A stretch of DNA of 46,108 nucleotides from SABY01 sp964523795 (GCA_964523795.1 CAZGAO010000041.1:1-46108); one strand, 5' to 3'. Counted from the first letter of the stretch, positions 25,200 through 34,036 are shown. Made by a program: numbers and translations. The notes: generated by a model from the letters alone, not told the origin.

Positions 25200-26453
25200 A
25201 TGAAACGAAATTACACCATTGTAGCACTCATTTTAATCACCTTTTTTGTCATCTCCTTTTTAACCAATATTTTGGGGGCATTAAACCCTAATGTATCGGG
25301 CAGTTTCAAGCTTAGTGAAACCATGGCTGGTTTTCTGCCATTTGCATTTTTTATTGCCTACGGGGTAATGTCGATACCTTCGGGTTTTATGCTTGAGAAG
25401 TGGGGCGAGAAAAGGATGATGATATTTGCTTTTGTGCTTGCCTTTTCGGGGGCTTTGTTTTTTGCTCTTTTTCCCGGTTATAAGGTATTTGTGGTGTCGC
25501 TGTTTACAATAGGAACTGGAATGGCGATGCTGCAGGTTGTTATCAATCCGCTTTTGCGTGTTTCGGGTGGCACCGAACATTACGCCTTCAATTCGGTGCT
25601 GGCGCAACTTATTTTTGGCCTGGCCTCGTTTATTAGCCCGCAAATGTATTCTTATCTTGTTACCAACATCGACAAAGGAAATTCAGAAAAACCACTTATT
25701 GGAATAATATCTGAATTGGTACCCCAGTCCATGTCGTGGGTTTCGGTGTACTGGGTATTTGCTTTGCTAAGTGTTTTGATGATAGCGGTGATTGTATTTG
25801 TGAAATTCCCCAAAGTTAAACTCCGGGAAGACGAAAAAGTAGGCTCTAAGGAAAGTTATGTAGAATTGTTTAAAAACAAATATGTTATCCTATATTTTCT
25901 CGCCATATTCGCTTACGTGGGAACCGAGCAGGGGATTTCGTACTGGATGTCGAAATTCTTAAGCAACTATCATGGCTTCGACCCAAACACAACAGGGGCT
26001 GACGCAGTTTCCTATTTTTGGGGTTTAATGACAATAGGCGGCGTTTTGGGCCTGGTACTTTTAAAACTTCTCGACAGCAAAGTGGTGCTAAGGTGGTTTA
26101 CCATATTGGCGATGATAAGCCTCGCCCTTGGTTTGTTTGCATCTGCTCAAGTATCCTTATGGGCTTTTCCTGTTTCCGGATTTTTCCTTTCGGTGATGTA
26201 CCCTGTAATTATTTCACTTGGCCTGAATTCGGTATCAAAACACCATGGCTCGTTTACCGGAATTTTGATGACAGGTATTGCCGGTGGTGCTATTGTACAA
26301 ATTCTTATCGGGGCGATCAGCGATATAGCCCCGCTAAAAATAGGAATGATGTTTCTTTTTATTACCCTCGGGTATATCCTGAGCCTTAGCTTTTGGGGAA
26401 AACCCCTTATCAATAATAAAACAATACATATTAAAAATATATTTAAATCATAA
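25200..26453 (+). CDS. MFS sugar transporter, FucP/NagP-like
   Basis: 417-aa inner-membrane permease with about 12 helices. The N-terminal half has NPNVSGSFKLSETMAGFLPFAFFIAYGVMSIPSG and the loop motif EKWGEKRMM. The helix 4-5 region reads GTGMAMLQVVINPLLR, as in the fucose:H+ symporter (FHS) branch that includes GlcNAc and hexose carriers. The last helices are SVMYPVIISLGLNSVSKHHGSFTGILMTGIAGGAIVQIL. Its stop codon overlaps the next start (TAATG), implying translational coupling with the kinase. From the operon it likely imports glucosamine. The sugar cannot be read from sequence alone. Confidence 0.9.
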   Translation: MKRNYTIVALILITFFVISFLTNILGALNPNVSGSFKLSETMAGFLPFAFFIAYGVMSIPSGFMLEKWGEKRMMIFAFVLAFSGALFFALFPGYKVFVVSLFTIGTGMAMLQVVINPLLRVSGGTEHYAFNSVLAQLIFGLASFISPQMYSYLVTNIDKGNSEKPLIGIISELVPQSMSWVSVYWVFALLSVLMIAVIVFVKFPKVKLREDEKVGSKESYVELFKNKYVILYFLAIFAYVGTEQGISYWMSKFLSNYHGFDPNTTGADAVSYFWGLMTIGGVLGLVLLKLLDSKVVLRWFTILAMISLALGLFASAQVSLWAFPVSGFFLSVMYPVIISLGLNSVSKHHGSFTGILMTGIAGGAIVQILIGAISDIAPLKIGMMFLFITLGYILSLSFWGKPLINNKTIHIKNIFKS

Positions 26454-27346
26454 TGATATTACCAGAAAATGGAAGCCTGATTGGCGTTGACCTTGGCGGG
26501 ACTAAGGTAGCAGTTGGTAGGATTGATGGAAATGAACCCGGTGAGATAATTCAAAAAATGATTCCGGCCGATAGCAAGGATCCGGCCGATATAATAAATG
26601 CGATTATTGAGGCAATCAACCCATTGTTTAACGAGCATGTGCTTGGAATTGGAATTGGAATTCCGGGTTTGGTTGACCGGGATGAAGGTATTGTGAACGA
26701 TGTCCAGAACATTCCATCCTGGAAAGAAGTTCATTTAAGGGATATCCTGGAGGCATATTTTCGGATACCGGTTTATCTTGATAACGATGCCAATTGTTTT
26801 GCTCTCGGCGAATCGCGTTTTGGTAGAGGCGCGGACGATTTTGTTGGCCTCACCCTGGGCACAGGCATGGGGGCGGGAATTATTAAAAATGGTTTTTTGA
26901 TGCCTGATGCCCACTGTGGATCGGGCGAATTTGGAAACATCCCCTACCTCGAATCTATTTATGAAGATTATTGTAGTGGCAAGTTTTTCATCAACAATTA
27001 TGGTGTTAAAGGTGAAGTGCTGGCAGAAGCAGCTTCAGGTGGCGACCAATTGGCCCTAAAAGTATTTAACGAATTTGGCCTGCACCTCGGCAATGCCATC
27101 AAAACCATAAAGCTGTCCGTGGATCCTTGTAAAGTAATTATTGGAGGTTCAGTAGCCCGGGCAAGTACGTTTTTTCAGGCAAGCATGTGGAAATCCATTT
27201 ATGATTTTCCTTTTCCAAAAGCCATCCGCGATTTCGAGGTAATTTTTTCGGAGGCGAAAAATATTGCCGTACTTGGTGCTGCTTCACTATATTTAGACCG
27301 GACAAAACAAGGATCATACTATGAGAAGACGGTGGAAATAGTTTAG
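26453..27346 (+). CDS. ROK-family sugar kinase, probable glucosamine kinase
   Basis: 297 aa, actin-like ATPase fold. ATP site DLGGT (Asp13-Thr17), substrate segment GIGIPGLVDRDEGIV, catalytic DNDANCFALGE and the adenosine loop GLTLGTGMGAGII. The zinc-binding CxCGxxGC motif usual in ROK kinases is absent. The corresponding stretch reads HCGSGEFGNIPYLES, with Asn where the ROK signature usually has His. ATG overlaps the transporter stop by one base. It probably phosphorylates imported GlcN to GlcN-6-P for the NagB-type protein. The TAG stop coincides with the first two bases of an inserted family A element. Confidence 0.88.
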   Translation: MILPENGSLIGVDLGGTKVAVGRIDGNEPGEIIQKMIPADSKDPADIINAIIEAINPLFNEHVLGIGIGIPGLVDRDEGIVNDVQNIPSWKEVHLRDILEAYFRIPVYLDNDANCFALGESRFGRGADDFVGLTLGTGMGAGIIKNGFLMPDAHCGSGEFGNIPYLESIYEDYCSGKFFINNYGVKGEVLAEAASGGDQLALKVFNEFGLHLGNAIKTIKLSVDPCKVIIGGSVARASTFFQASMWKSIYDFPFPKAIRDFEVIFSEAKNIAVLGAASLYLDRTKQGSYYEKTVEIV

Positions 27347-27450
27347 GGTGGGTTAATAAAGCAGGTTTCTTTGAGATATCTATAGCCCCGGCATTTATGC
27401 CGGGGGTTGAATTGAAGGGGTGAAAACCCCCGCCTTTTTGGACGGACACT
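27345..27450 (+). mobile_element. Family A MITE-like element, shortened copy 5
   Basis: Left end AGGGTGGGTTAATAAAGC corresponds to the AGTGTCTGTCCATAAAGTC end (about 11 of 17 positions match). Right end TTTTTGGACGGACACT is followed by AATT. Internal hairpins GCCCCGGCAT/ATGCCGGGGG and AAGGGG/CCCC are kept, but the long central stem is missing. Left flank GTTT and right flank AATT do not match, so either the copy is old or its ends are eroded. It sits between the two ROK genes. Confidence 0.55.
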
Positions 27451-27468
27451 AATTAAACATAGACTACT

Positions 27469-28332
27469 ATGAACAATGCTGTAATTGGAATATCAATCGG
27501 GGGTAAAACCCTGGTGGCCGGAAAAGTAAAAAATGGCCATATTGAAAAAAGTATTAGCCGAAAAATTAATAACAAGGCTTCTGAAGATGAAATATTGAAA
27601 GAGGTATTTGGCATTATCAACGAAGTGAATGATGATGGGGTAGCTGGCATTGGCATTGGCGTACCCAGTCTCGTGGATGTGGACAATGGAATTGTTTACC
27701 AGGTTCAAAACATCCCTTCGTGGCGCGAAGTTCACATAAAGGAAATCCTGGAAAGTCACTTTCAACTGAGCGTTTATGTAAACAACGATGCCAACTGTTT
27801 TGCCATTGGCGAGGCATATTTTGGCAAAACAGCAGGCTTCAGAAACAGTATAGGTCTTATCCTGGGGGCCGGGGTCGGGGCCGGAATTATTTTTAATGGG
27901 CATCTCTACTCGGGAACCAACTGTGGTGCCGGCGAGTTTGGCGATATTCCCTTCCTCGATTACAATTACGAATACTACCTCAACGATGCCTACTTTGAAT
28001 TTAAGTATGGTGTTTCGGCTCAAACATTTCTTTTTCGGGCCAATAAAAAAGACAAAATTGCCCTGGCTGTTTTCGAGCATTACGGAACCGTTTTGGGCAA
28101 CCTGCTAAAAACCATTCTTTTTGCTGTCGATCCTGAAATAATTGTGATTGGCGGACCCCTTGCGAAATCTTTTCCGTTTTTTGAGAAAAGCATGCGCGAC
28201 AAGATCAACACCTTTCCATATAAACACGCTATCCATAAATTGAAAATTGTTGCTTCCGAACAGGAAGACATTGCAGTATTAGGGGCTGCTGCCCTATATT
28301 TTGATGCACAAAATCAAATGTTTAAAAAGTAA
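27469..28332 (+). CDS. Second ROK-family protein with degenerate phosphate-binding motif
   Basis: 287 aa, clearly paralogous to the upstream ROK kinase: GIGIGVPSLVDVDNGIVYQVQNIPSW, NNDANCFAIGEAYFG, LILGAGVGAGIIFNG, NCGAGEFGDIPFLDY. The first motif, normally DxGGT, reads SIGGK (Ser9-Lys13), losing the Asp and shifting the Thr. ATP use may therefore be altered, or the protein may be regulatory or form a heteromer with its paralogue. The catalytic Asp of the NNDANC segment is kept. It lacks the zinc motif, like its neighbour. The NagB-type start follows four bases after its stop. Confidence 0.85.
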   Translation: MNNAVIGISIGGKTLVAGKVKNGHIEKSISRKINNKASEDEILKEVFGIINEVNDDGVAGIGIGVPSLVDVDNGIVYQVQNIPSWREVHIKEILESHFQLSVYVNNDANCFAIGEAYFGKTAGFRNSIGLILGAGVGAGIIFNGHLYSGTNCGAGEFGDIPFLDYNYEYYLNDAYFEFKYGVSAQTFLFRANKKDKIALAVFEHYGTVLGNLLKTILFAVDPEIIVIGGPLAKSFPFFEKSMRDKINTFPYKHAIHKLKIVASEQEDIAVLGAAALYFDAQNQMFKK

Positions 28333-28336
28333 AACT

Positions 28337-30244
28337 ATGAATGCACAGTTGCTGAAACTTGAGGTAAAAGAACGCCTCGAAAGAAAATATGAACACATGT
28401 TTACCCATGTTTTTAATAATGCCGAAACAGCATCAAAAGAGGTAGCGGCATCCATTGCCGACCTTATTAAACAAAAGAGTGCCAGGAACGAAAGATGTGT
28501 TTTGGGATTAGCAACCGGTTCGAGCCCCATCGGTGTTTATCGCGAATTGGTCAGGATGCACAAAGAAGAAGGCCTGAGTTTTAAGAATGTTGTAACATTT
28601 AACCTCGATGAGTATTATCCGATTTCTCGTGAACATGTTGAGAGTTACTGGTATTTTATGCACGAGCATCTTTTCGATCATATTGATATTGAAAAAGAAA
28701 ATATACATATTCCTGACGGAACAATTCCTGAGGACAAAGTGTACGATTTCTGTCAGAATTACGAAATGGCAATTAGCGAGGCAGGAGGTATCGATTTGCA
28801 GATACTTGGCATCGGGCGTACCGGACATATAGGTTTTAACGAACCCGGTTCGGGCATCAATTCGCCCACCCGGATGGTTGCGCTCGACTCGCTTACCATT
28901 GCCGATGCTGCCGGTGATTTTTATGCAGGAGAAAATGTGCCGCGTAAAGCTATCACAATGGGCGTTGCTACAATTTTGCAGTCGAGGCGTATTATACTCA
29001 TGGCATGGGGCGAAAAAAAAGCCTCAATCACTCAACGAGCCATCGAAGAATTGATTACGGATACTCTTCCTGCAACATATCTTCAAAATCACCCATGCAC
29101 CGAAATTGTGCTCGACAAAGAGGCTGCCAGGGAATTTATTCGTTTTCGTACACCCTGGCTGGTTCGCGATGTGCAATGGAACGAACGGCTTATCAGGAAA
29201 GCTACCCTTTGGCTTTGCGAAAAACTAAATAAACCCATTTTGAAACTTACCAACCGCGATTACAACGACAACAGTCTTGGCGACATGGTAGTTAACCACG
29301 GCCCGGCTTACGATAGCAACCTCAGGGTATTCAACATGCTTCAGAAAAGTATTACCGGCTGGCCCGGCGGCAAGCCCAATGCCGATGATTCGCAACGCCC
29401 CGAACGGGCAGAACCCTTCCCTAAAAGGGTTCTTATTTTCAGCCCGCACCCGGGTGATGATATGCTGGCCATGGGGGGAACTATAAACCGATTGGTAGAA
29501 CAAGGACACGAGGTATATGTAGCTTATCAAACCTCTGGAAACATTGCTGTTGCCGATGATGTGGTTCAACGGGTGCTCCATTTTACACGGAGTGTATCGC
29601 CAAAAAGTACCATTGATTTGGAAAAGATTCAGCATGATATTGTGCACAAAAATAGCGGTGATATTGACTTGCCTGAAGTACGCAGGCTCAAAACGTATAT
29701 TCGTGAAGCAGAAGGTATTTCGGCCTGTCGTTTTTTTGGAATCCCTGACGGCCATGTCAAATTCCTGAGAATGCCTTTTTACGAAACGGGAACTATCAAA
29801 AAGGCTTCTTTGTGTGATGATGATGTAAACAGGATTGTGGAAGCAATGCGCGACATTAAACCACATCAGGTGTATGCTGCCGGCGATTTAACAGATCCCC
29901 ACGGAACACACCGCAAATGCTTTGATGCTATTGCCACGGCTTTGGAAGTAGTAAAAAATGACACCTGGTTGATCGATTGCAGGGTGTGGCTGTATCACGG
30001 TACCTGGAAAGAATGGGATGTGGCCGAAGTAGATATGGCTGTTCCCGTTAGCCCCGATGAACTTAAGAAGAAACGTGCTGCCATATTCCGTCATGCCAGC
30101 CAGAAGGAGATTATGTTTCCCGGCTCTGATGATGTGGAAATCTGGCGTTTTGCCATTGAACGAAATCGGGAAACAGCAAAAAAATATAACAATTTAGGCA
30201 TGGCCGAATACGAAGCCATCGAATTATTTGTGGAATACCAATAA
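28337..30244 (+). CDS. nagB: Glucosamine-6-phosphate deaminase fused to LmbE/PIG-L deacetylase-like domain
   Basis: 635 aa from ATG at 28337; an upstream in-frame ATG lies inside the preceding gene. The N-terminal about 270 residues form a NagB deaminase (LGLATGSSPIGVYREL; NLDEYYP with the catalytic Asp; GIGRTGHIGFNEPGSG; SRRIILMAWGEKKA), converting GlcN-6-P to fructose-6-P and ammonia. A linker leads to an LmbE/PIG-L-like domain (about 370-610) with zinc motif HPGDD and later DPHGTHRKC, a family that deacetylates GlcNAc moieties. This two-domain form is common in Bacteroidota. It completes the proposed chitosan route: transporter, kinase, deaminase. It could also process GlcNAc-6-P, which is inference. 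Confidence 0.93.
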   Translation: MNAQLLKLEVKERLERKYEHMFTHVFNNAETASKEVAASIADLIKQKSARNERCVLGLATGSSPIGVYRELVRMHKEEGLSFKNVVTFNLDEYYPISREHVESYWYFMHEHLFDHIDIEKENIHIPDGTIPEDKVYDFCQNYEMAISEAGGIDLQILGIGRTGHIGFNEPGSGINSPTRMVALDSLTIADAAGDFYAGENVPRKAITMGVATILQSRRIILMAWGEKKASITQRAIEELITDTLPATYLQNHPCTEIVLDKEAAREFIRFRTPWLVRDVQWNERLIRKATLWLCEKLNKPILKLTNRDYNDNSLGDMVVNHGPAYDSNLRVFNMLQKSITGWPGGKPNADDSQRPERAEPFPKRVLIFSPHPGDDMLAMGGTINRLVEQGHEVYVAYQTSGNIAVADDVVQRVLHFTRSVSPKSTIDLEKIQHDIVHKNSGDIDLPEVRRLKTYIREAEGISACRFFGIPDGHVKFLRMPFYETGTIKKASLCDDDVNRIVEAMRDIKPHQVYAAGDLTDPHGTHRKCFDAIATALEVVKNDTWLIDCRVWLYHGTWKEWDVAEVDMAVPVSPDELKKKRAAIFRHASQKEIMFPGSDDVEIWRFAIERNRETAKKYNNLGMAEYEAIELFVEYQ

Positions 30245-30585
30245 GAACGTGAACGCCCTGATGGTTTTGCACACGAGATTTCCATAGCCCAAACCTTCCC
30301 GATACGGATGCCAGTGGCAAAAGCTTCGGGCTATGGAAAACCGAATATTCGTGCTTAACTTGACACCCGTGGGGGAAAACAATAAAAAAGTTATCGGGAA
30401 TATTTTTGGCTTGGAGGCTTAGAAAAAATGCTATGAATCTATCCAACTCACTTTGCAAATCAACACCTTCCAATGCCTTAGTGTATTTATTAAAATATAA
30501 ATAAGAAGGCCATAGCTGGCTGCCTCCTTTTTTAATTACTTTGCAAACTTTTTTTTTGGATATTAATATCAAGAATTATTACGCC
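30245..30585. terminator. Post-operon gap with a long inverted repeat
   Basis: TTTCCATAGCCC (30279-30290) and its perfect inverse (30328-30339) form a 12-bp stem around a 37-nt loop that itself has CCCGA/TCGGG pairing. It lies 35 bp after the nagB stop and may end the operon, although no T-run follows immediately. The rest of the gap shows no gene and should hold the helicase promoter (ATTACTTTG near 30536 is a weak -7). Confidence 0.45.
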
Positions 30586-33579
30586 ATGAATATTCTGTAT
30601 TACAACGATATCGATTACACGGGGGTAAAAAAGCAATTCAACAAAACGGTTGCTTTTTTGGAGAACAATGATTTTGATTCGGCTGAGATAAAAAAATTAG
30701 CTAACCATGGATATTATCGGGCTAAGCTGGATTACGAAAACCGGCTGCTTTTTAAATTTGCCCGATACAGGCAAGAAACCTACATCCTGCTGCTCGAGGT
30801 TATTTACAATCACGCGTACGAAAAATCACGGTTTTTGAGGGGTGCCAAAATTGACGAAAGCAAACTAATGCCGCTTAAAAACGAAAAGCAGATTCCTGAC
30901 GAAGCCGTGCTTGAGATAAATTATGTAAATCATAATACCAACAAGTTTTATTTGCTCAACAAGGTTATCTCCTTCGACGATGTGCAGCAGGATATTTTCG
31001 CGCTCAAACCGCCTGTGGTCATCGTTGGCTCGGCGGGCAGCGGCAAAACGGTGCTTACCCTCGAAAAAATAAAACTGCTCAAGGGAAATATTTTGTACGT
31101 AACCCTGTCGCCCTTTTTGGTAGATAATTCCACCAAGCTGTATTATTCGGATAATTATGCAAACGAAAAGCAGGATGTCGATTTTTTGAGTTTTAAAGAA
31201 TACTTAGAAACGTTGAAGGTGATTCCCGGAAAGGAAGTCGATTTTAAAAGTTTCAACCTTTGGCTGCAACCCCGCAAACAGGCTTTTGGGATAAAGGATA
31301 GTTACAAACTGTTCGAGGAATTTAAAGGCGTGATTACCGGGCTTGAAATTACCAAAGCATTTTTGAGCAAGGAGGATTATCTGAATCTGGGCATCAAACA
31401 GTCAATTTTCTTAAGCGAGGAGCGCGAAAAAGTATATGAGGCGTTTAAGAAATACCTTGAGTTTTTGGACGAAAACAATTATCACGACCTGAACATCATT
31501 TCCTATAATTGGCTAAAATACAGCAGGGCGAAATATGATTTTATAGTGATTGATGAAGCTCAGGATTTTACTAATATCCAGTTGTACCTCGTGCTACAAT
31601 CGTTAAAAACAGCCGGGAACTTTATCCTTTGCGGCGACTCGAACCAGATTGTCCATCCCAACTTTTTTTCGTGGACCAATGTAAAAACCATGTTTTACAA
31701 ACATGATATTACCGGCAGCAACATTAATGTGCTGCGCACTAATTACCGCAATTCCATCAACATTACAACTTTGGCCAATAAGCTGCTGATGATAAAAAAT
31801 GCGCGTTTTGGTTCGATTGATAAAGAGAGCACATTTTTGGTGGAGTCGCTGGAAGAAAATAAGGGCGAGGTCAATTTTCATATCGACTCATCGGCCATCC
31901 GAAAGCAACTGAACGATAGCACCGGACGATCGACAAAGTACGCACTGCTGGTGATGACCCAAGAAGAAAAAGCAGCTGCCCGCAAAATCTTCAAGACACC
32001 CCTTTTGTTTTCGATCCACGAAGCCAAGGGGCTGGAATACGAAAATATTATCCTGGTAAATTTTATTAGTAATAATAGCCGGGAGTTTATGCAGATTGCC
32101 CAGGGCATAAATGCCGCCGACATCAAAAACGAGAACATCGGTTTTTCGCGTGGCAAAGATAAGGCGGATAAATCGCTGGATGCCTACAAATTTTATATTA
32201 ACTCGCTGTATGTGGGCATTACCCGGGCTATCAAAAATCTGTACATTCTCGAAACATCCCAAAAACACGATATTCTGAGTCTGCTCGATTTGGTTGAAAG
32301 CAAGGAAAGTCTTCGCATCAAAGCCGAAGTTTCGTCGCTCGACGACTGGAAGGAAGAAGCCCGGAAACTTGAATTGCAGGGAAAAAACGAACAGGCCGAC
32401 GAAATTAAAAAATCGATCCTGGCACTGCATAAACCTGATTGGGAACCCCTGACCCGCCAAAAAATAGCAGAACTGCACGAGAAAGCCTTCGACCCGGACA
32501 ACTTTAACAAAAAGGCCAAAGACCTGGTGTTCATGTATGCCTTGCTTTACAACGATACTTCAAGTATTAACAAACTGGCGGAGTTGAACTATAAACGCGC
32601 CGAACACCCCGACTACGAACGCAACTCGGTAAACCGGAAATATTATGCCGATTACAACACGGATAATGTGAAAGGCGTAGAGCAGAAAATTAGAAAATAT
32701 GGTGTGGATTATCGCGACCAGTTTAACTTAACGCCCTTGCTTGCTGCCATCGAAAATGGAAGTACAAATATCTTAAATTATCTGCTGAATCAAAATGCCA
32801 ACACCGATGTTGTGGACAACAATGGAAGAAATCCGCTGAGAATTGCCCTGAACAAAATCTATTTTTCGCCACAGGTAATCAGCAAAATTGAGGACAAGTT
32901 CGGGGCTCTTCTTACCGATAATATTCGCTTGAAAATAGACGAGCGGATGGTAAAAATCCCCAAGCAAAAAATGGAATACTTGCTGCTGAATATTTTTATG
33001 ACTTTGCAGGATGCCGTTGTAAGCGAATCGAGACGAGGCTGGATAGATAAGGGGCTAATGGCCAAAGATATCGAAGACATTGTAGCACAATACTCCGAAT
33101 CGCTCTTGCCCGAATTCAGGAAAAAGAGACCCTACATTTCGGGGATGCTTGCCAAAAATGAAATCGAAAGCAGAAACCCATACAACAATGCACTTTTTAT
33201 AAGAATCGAAAGAGGGGTTTATTGCCTCAATCCTGATATGTCAGTTTGGCTTGACGATGCTTGGATAAATATTAATGATTTGTGCGGATTGCAAAATATA
33301 GCTAAGCTGTCAGAAGATGAAAAGACCCAAATGTTTCTGGATAAAAGTCTGGAAGATTTAAAGGCCATGAAGTTGAGGATTCCGGAATTTGCACTGGCGC
33401 AGGAAAAAGAAATCCTGAAATTCAAACAAGAGTTGGAAGAAAAGCTAAAGATGGAACAAAAACAAAATCAATACTTAAAGGAAAAAATAGAAAGTAAAAA
33501 ACAAGAAGAAAAGAAAAAATTGAAAGAAGAAAAAACCAAACCAGCAGATAATAATAGGCAACTGGAGCTACCTTTTTAA
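30586..33579 (+). CDS. SF1 helicase with RelE-like N-terminus and ankyrin repeats
   Basis: 997 aa from ATG at 30586; an earlier in-frame TTG is less likely. The N-terminal about 90 residues (HGYYRAKLDYENRLLFKFARY, then TYILLLEVIYNHAYEKSRFL) look like a RelE/ParE-type fold. A UvrD/Rep-like core follows: Walker A GSAGSGKT (about 148-155), DEAQD (about 323), LCGDSNQIVHPNFFSW, LRTNYRNS, SIHEAKGLEYENIILVNF and LYVGITRA (about 541-548). A central alpha-helical region leads to ankyrin-like repeats (about 710-755: NLTPLLAAIENGSTNILNYLL, then NGRNPLRIAL) and a basic coiled coil (about 900-985). It is probably a nucleic-acid motor in phage defence or RNA processing. The adjacent defence cassette supports the former. 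It is not a match to a housekeeping UvrD or Rep. Confidence 0.8.
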   Translation: MNILYYNDIDYTGVKKQFNKTVAFLENNDFDSAEIKKLANHGYYRAKLDYENRLLFKFARYRQETYILLLEVIYNHAYEKSRFLRGAKIDESKLMPLKNEKQIPDEAVLEINYVNHNTNKFYLLNKVISFDDVQQDIFALKPPVVIVGSAGSGKTVLTLEKIKLLKGNILYVTLSPFLVDNSTKLYYSDNYANEKQDVDFLSFKEYLETLKVIPGKEVDFKSFNLWLQPRKQAFGIKDSYKLFEEFKGVITGLEITKAFLSKEDYLNLGIKQSIFLSEEREKVYEAFKKYLEFLDENNYHDLNIISYNWLKYSRAKYDFIVIDEAQDFTNIQLYLVLQSLKTAGNFILCGDSNQIVHPNFFSWTNVKTMFYKHDITGSNINVLRTNYRNSINITTLANKLLMIKNARFGSIDKESTFLVESLEENKGEVNFHIDSSAIRKQLNDSTGRSTKYALLVMTQEEKAAARKIFKTPLLFSIHEAKGLEYENIILVNFISNNSREFMQIAQGINAADIKNENIGFSRGKDKADKSLDAYKFYINSLYVGITRAIKNLYILETSQKHDILSLLDLVESKESLRIKAEVSSLDDWKEEARKLELQGKNEQADEIKKSILALHKPDWEPLTRQKIAELHEKAFDPDNFNKKAKDLVFMYALLYNDTSSINKLAELNYKRAEHPDYERNSVNRKYYADYNTDNVKGVEQKIRKYGVDYRDQFNLTPLLAAIENGSTNILNYLLNQNANTDVVDNNGRNPLRIALNKIYFSPQVISKIEDKFGALLTDNIRLKIDERMVKIPKQKMEYLLLNIFMTLQDAVVSESRRGWIDKGLMAKDIEDIVAQYSESLLPEFRKKRPYISGMLAKNEIESRNPYNNALFIRIERGVYCLNPDMSVWLDDAWININDLCGLQNIAKLSEDEKTQMFLDKSLEDLKAMKLRIPEFALAQEKEILKFKQELEEKLKMEQKQNQYLKEKIESKKQEEKKKLKEEKTKPADNNRQLELPF

Positions 33580-33589
33580 GCGAACGGCT

Positions 33590-33752
33590 TTTGGGATGTG
33601 TTGCCTTTGAGATTTCTCCTGCCGCTTTGCGGCAGCTCTGCCGTCCGTGCGGCAAGAAATCTCCTCCCTAATGTCATTCCCTCCTCCCAAATCAACCCAT
33701 GACGGGAGAAATCTATTTTTTTGATGATGACATTATGGACGAACATTATCTA
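33590..33752. repeat. Dispersed GAGATTTCTCCTGCCGC-type repeat and degraded family A right end
   Basis: GAGATTTCTCCTGCCGC, CTTTGCGGCAGCTCTGCCG and AAGAAATCTCCTCCCTAATG (33609-33672) recur in related form at about 45485-45520. CATTATGGACGAACATTATCT at 33731-33751 resembles the family A right end found at the same place before the other 284-bp copy. No gene; a plus-strand frame here is repeat translation. Confidence 0.5.
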
Positions 33753-34036
33753 ATGGCGGTGGTTTTATTGCAAGGTAGGGGATGGATAAGTCCCTTTGGT
33801 ATCAGCAACAAAAAAACCACCACGGCTTTCGATGGTATGGTATTTAATTCTATTTTTGGGCTGTCAACGAAAAAAGTATCAGGAATGAGCAAAAAGCACA
33901 ATAGCACCAAATACCCGGGTTCAAGCATTTGCAAGTGCTTACAAATTTTCAAAAACGTTTTTTTGTCTAAAATTCAAAGCCTTGGGGTTTTTCAGAATAA
34001 AGGGGAAATAGGCGGAATAGTCACAATACGAATTTG
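33753..34036 (+). repeat. 284-bp repeat, copy 2, upstream of the ABC-3C cassette
   Basis: Similar along its whole length to 13672-13956, ending at GTTATAGG (34037). Start (ATGGCGGTGGTTTTATTG) and end (GGAATAGTCACAATACG against GGAATATTACACTTACA) correspond in both copies, and similarity stops at the cargo boundary. Divergence is mainly substitutions plus short indels near 33775-33800. Confidence 0.8.

Noticed and set aside
29225..29866. 213-codon minus-strand open frame
   Set aside because: Antisense to the NagB-LmbE fusion, no family features.
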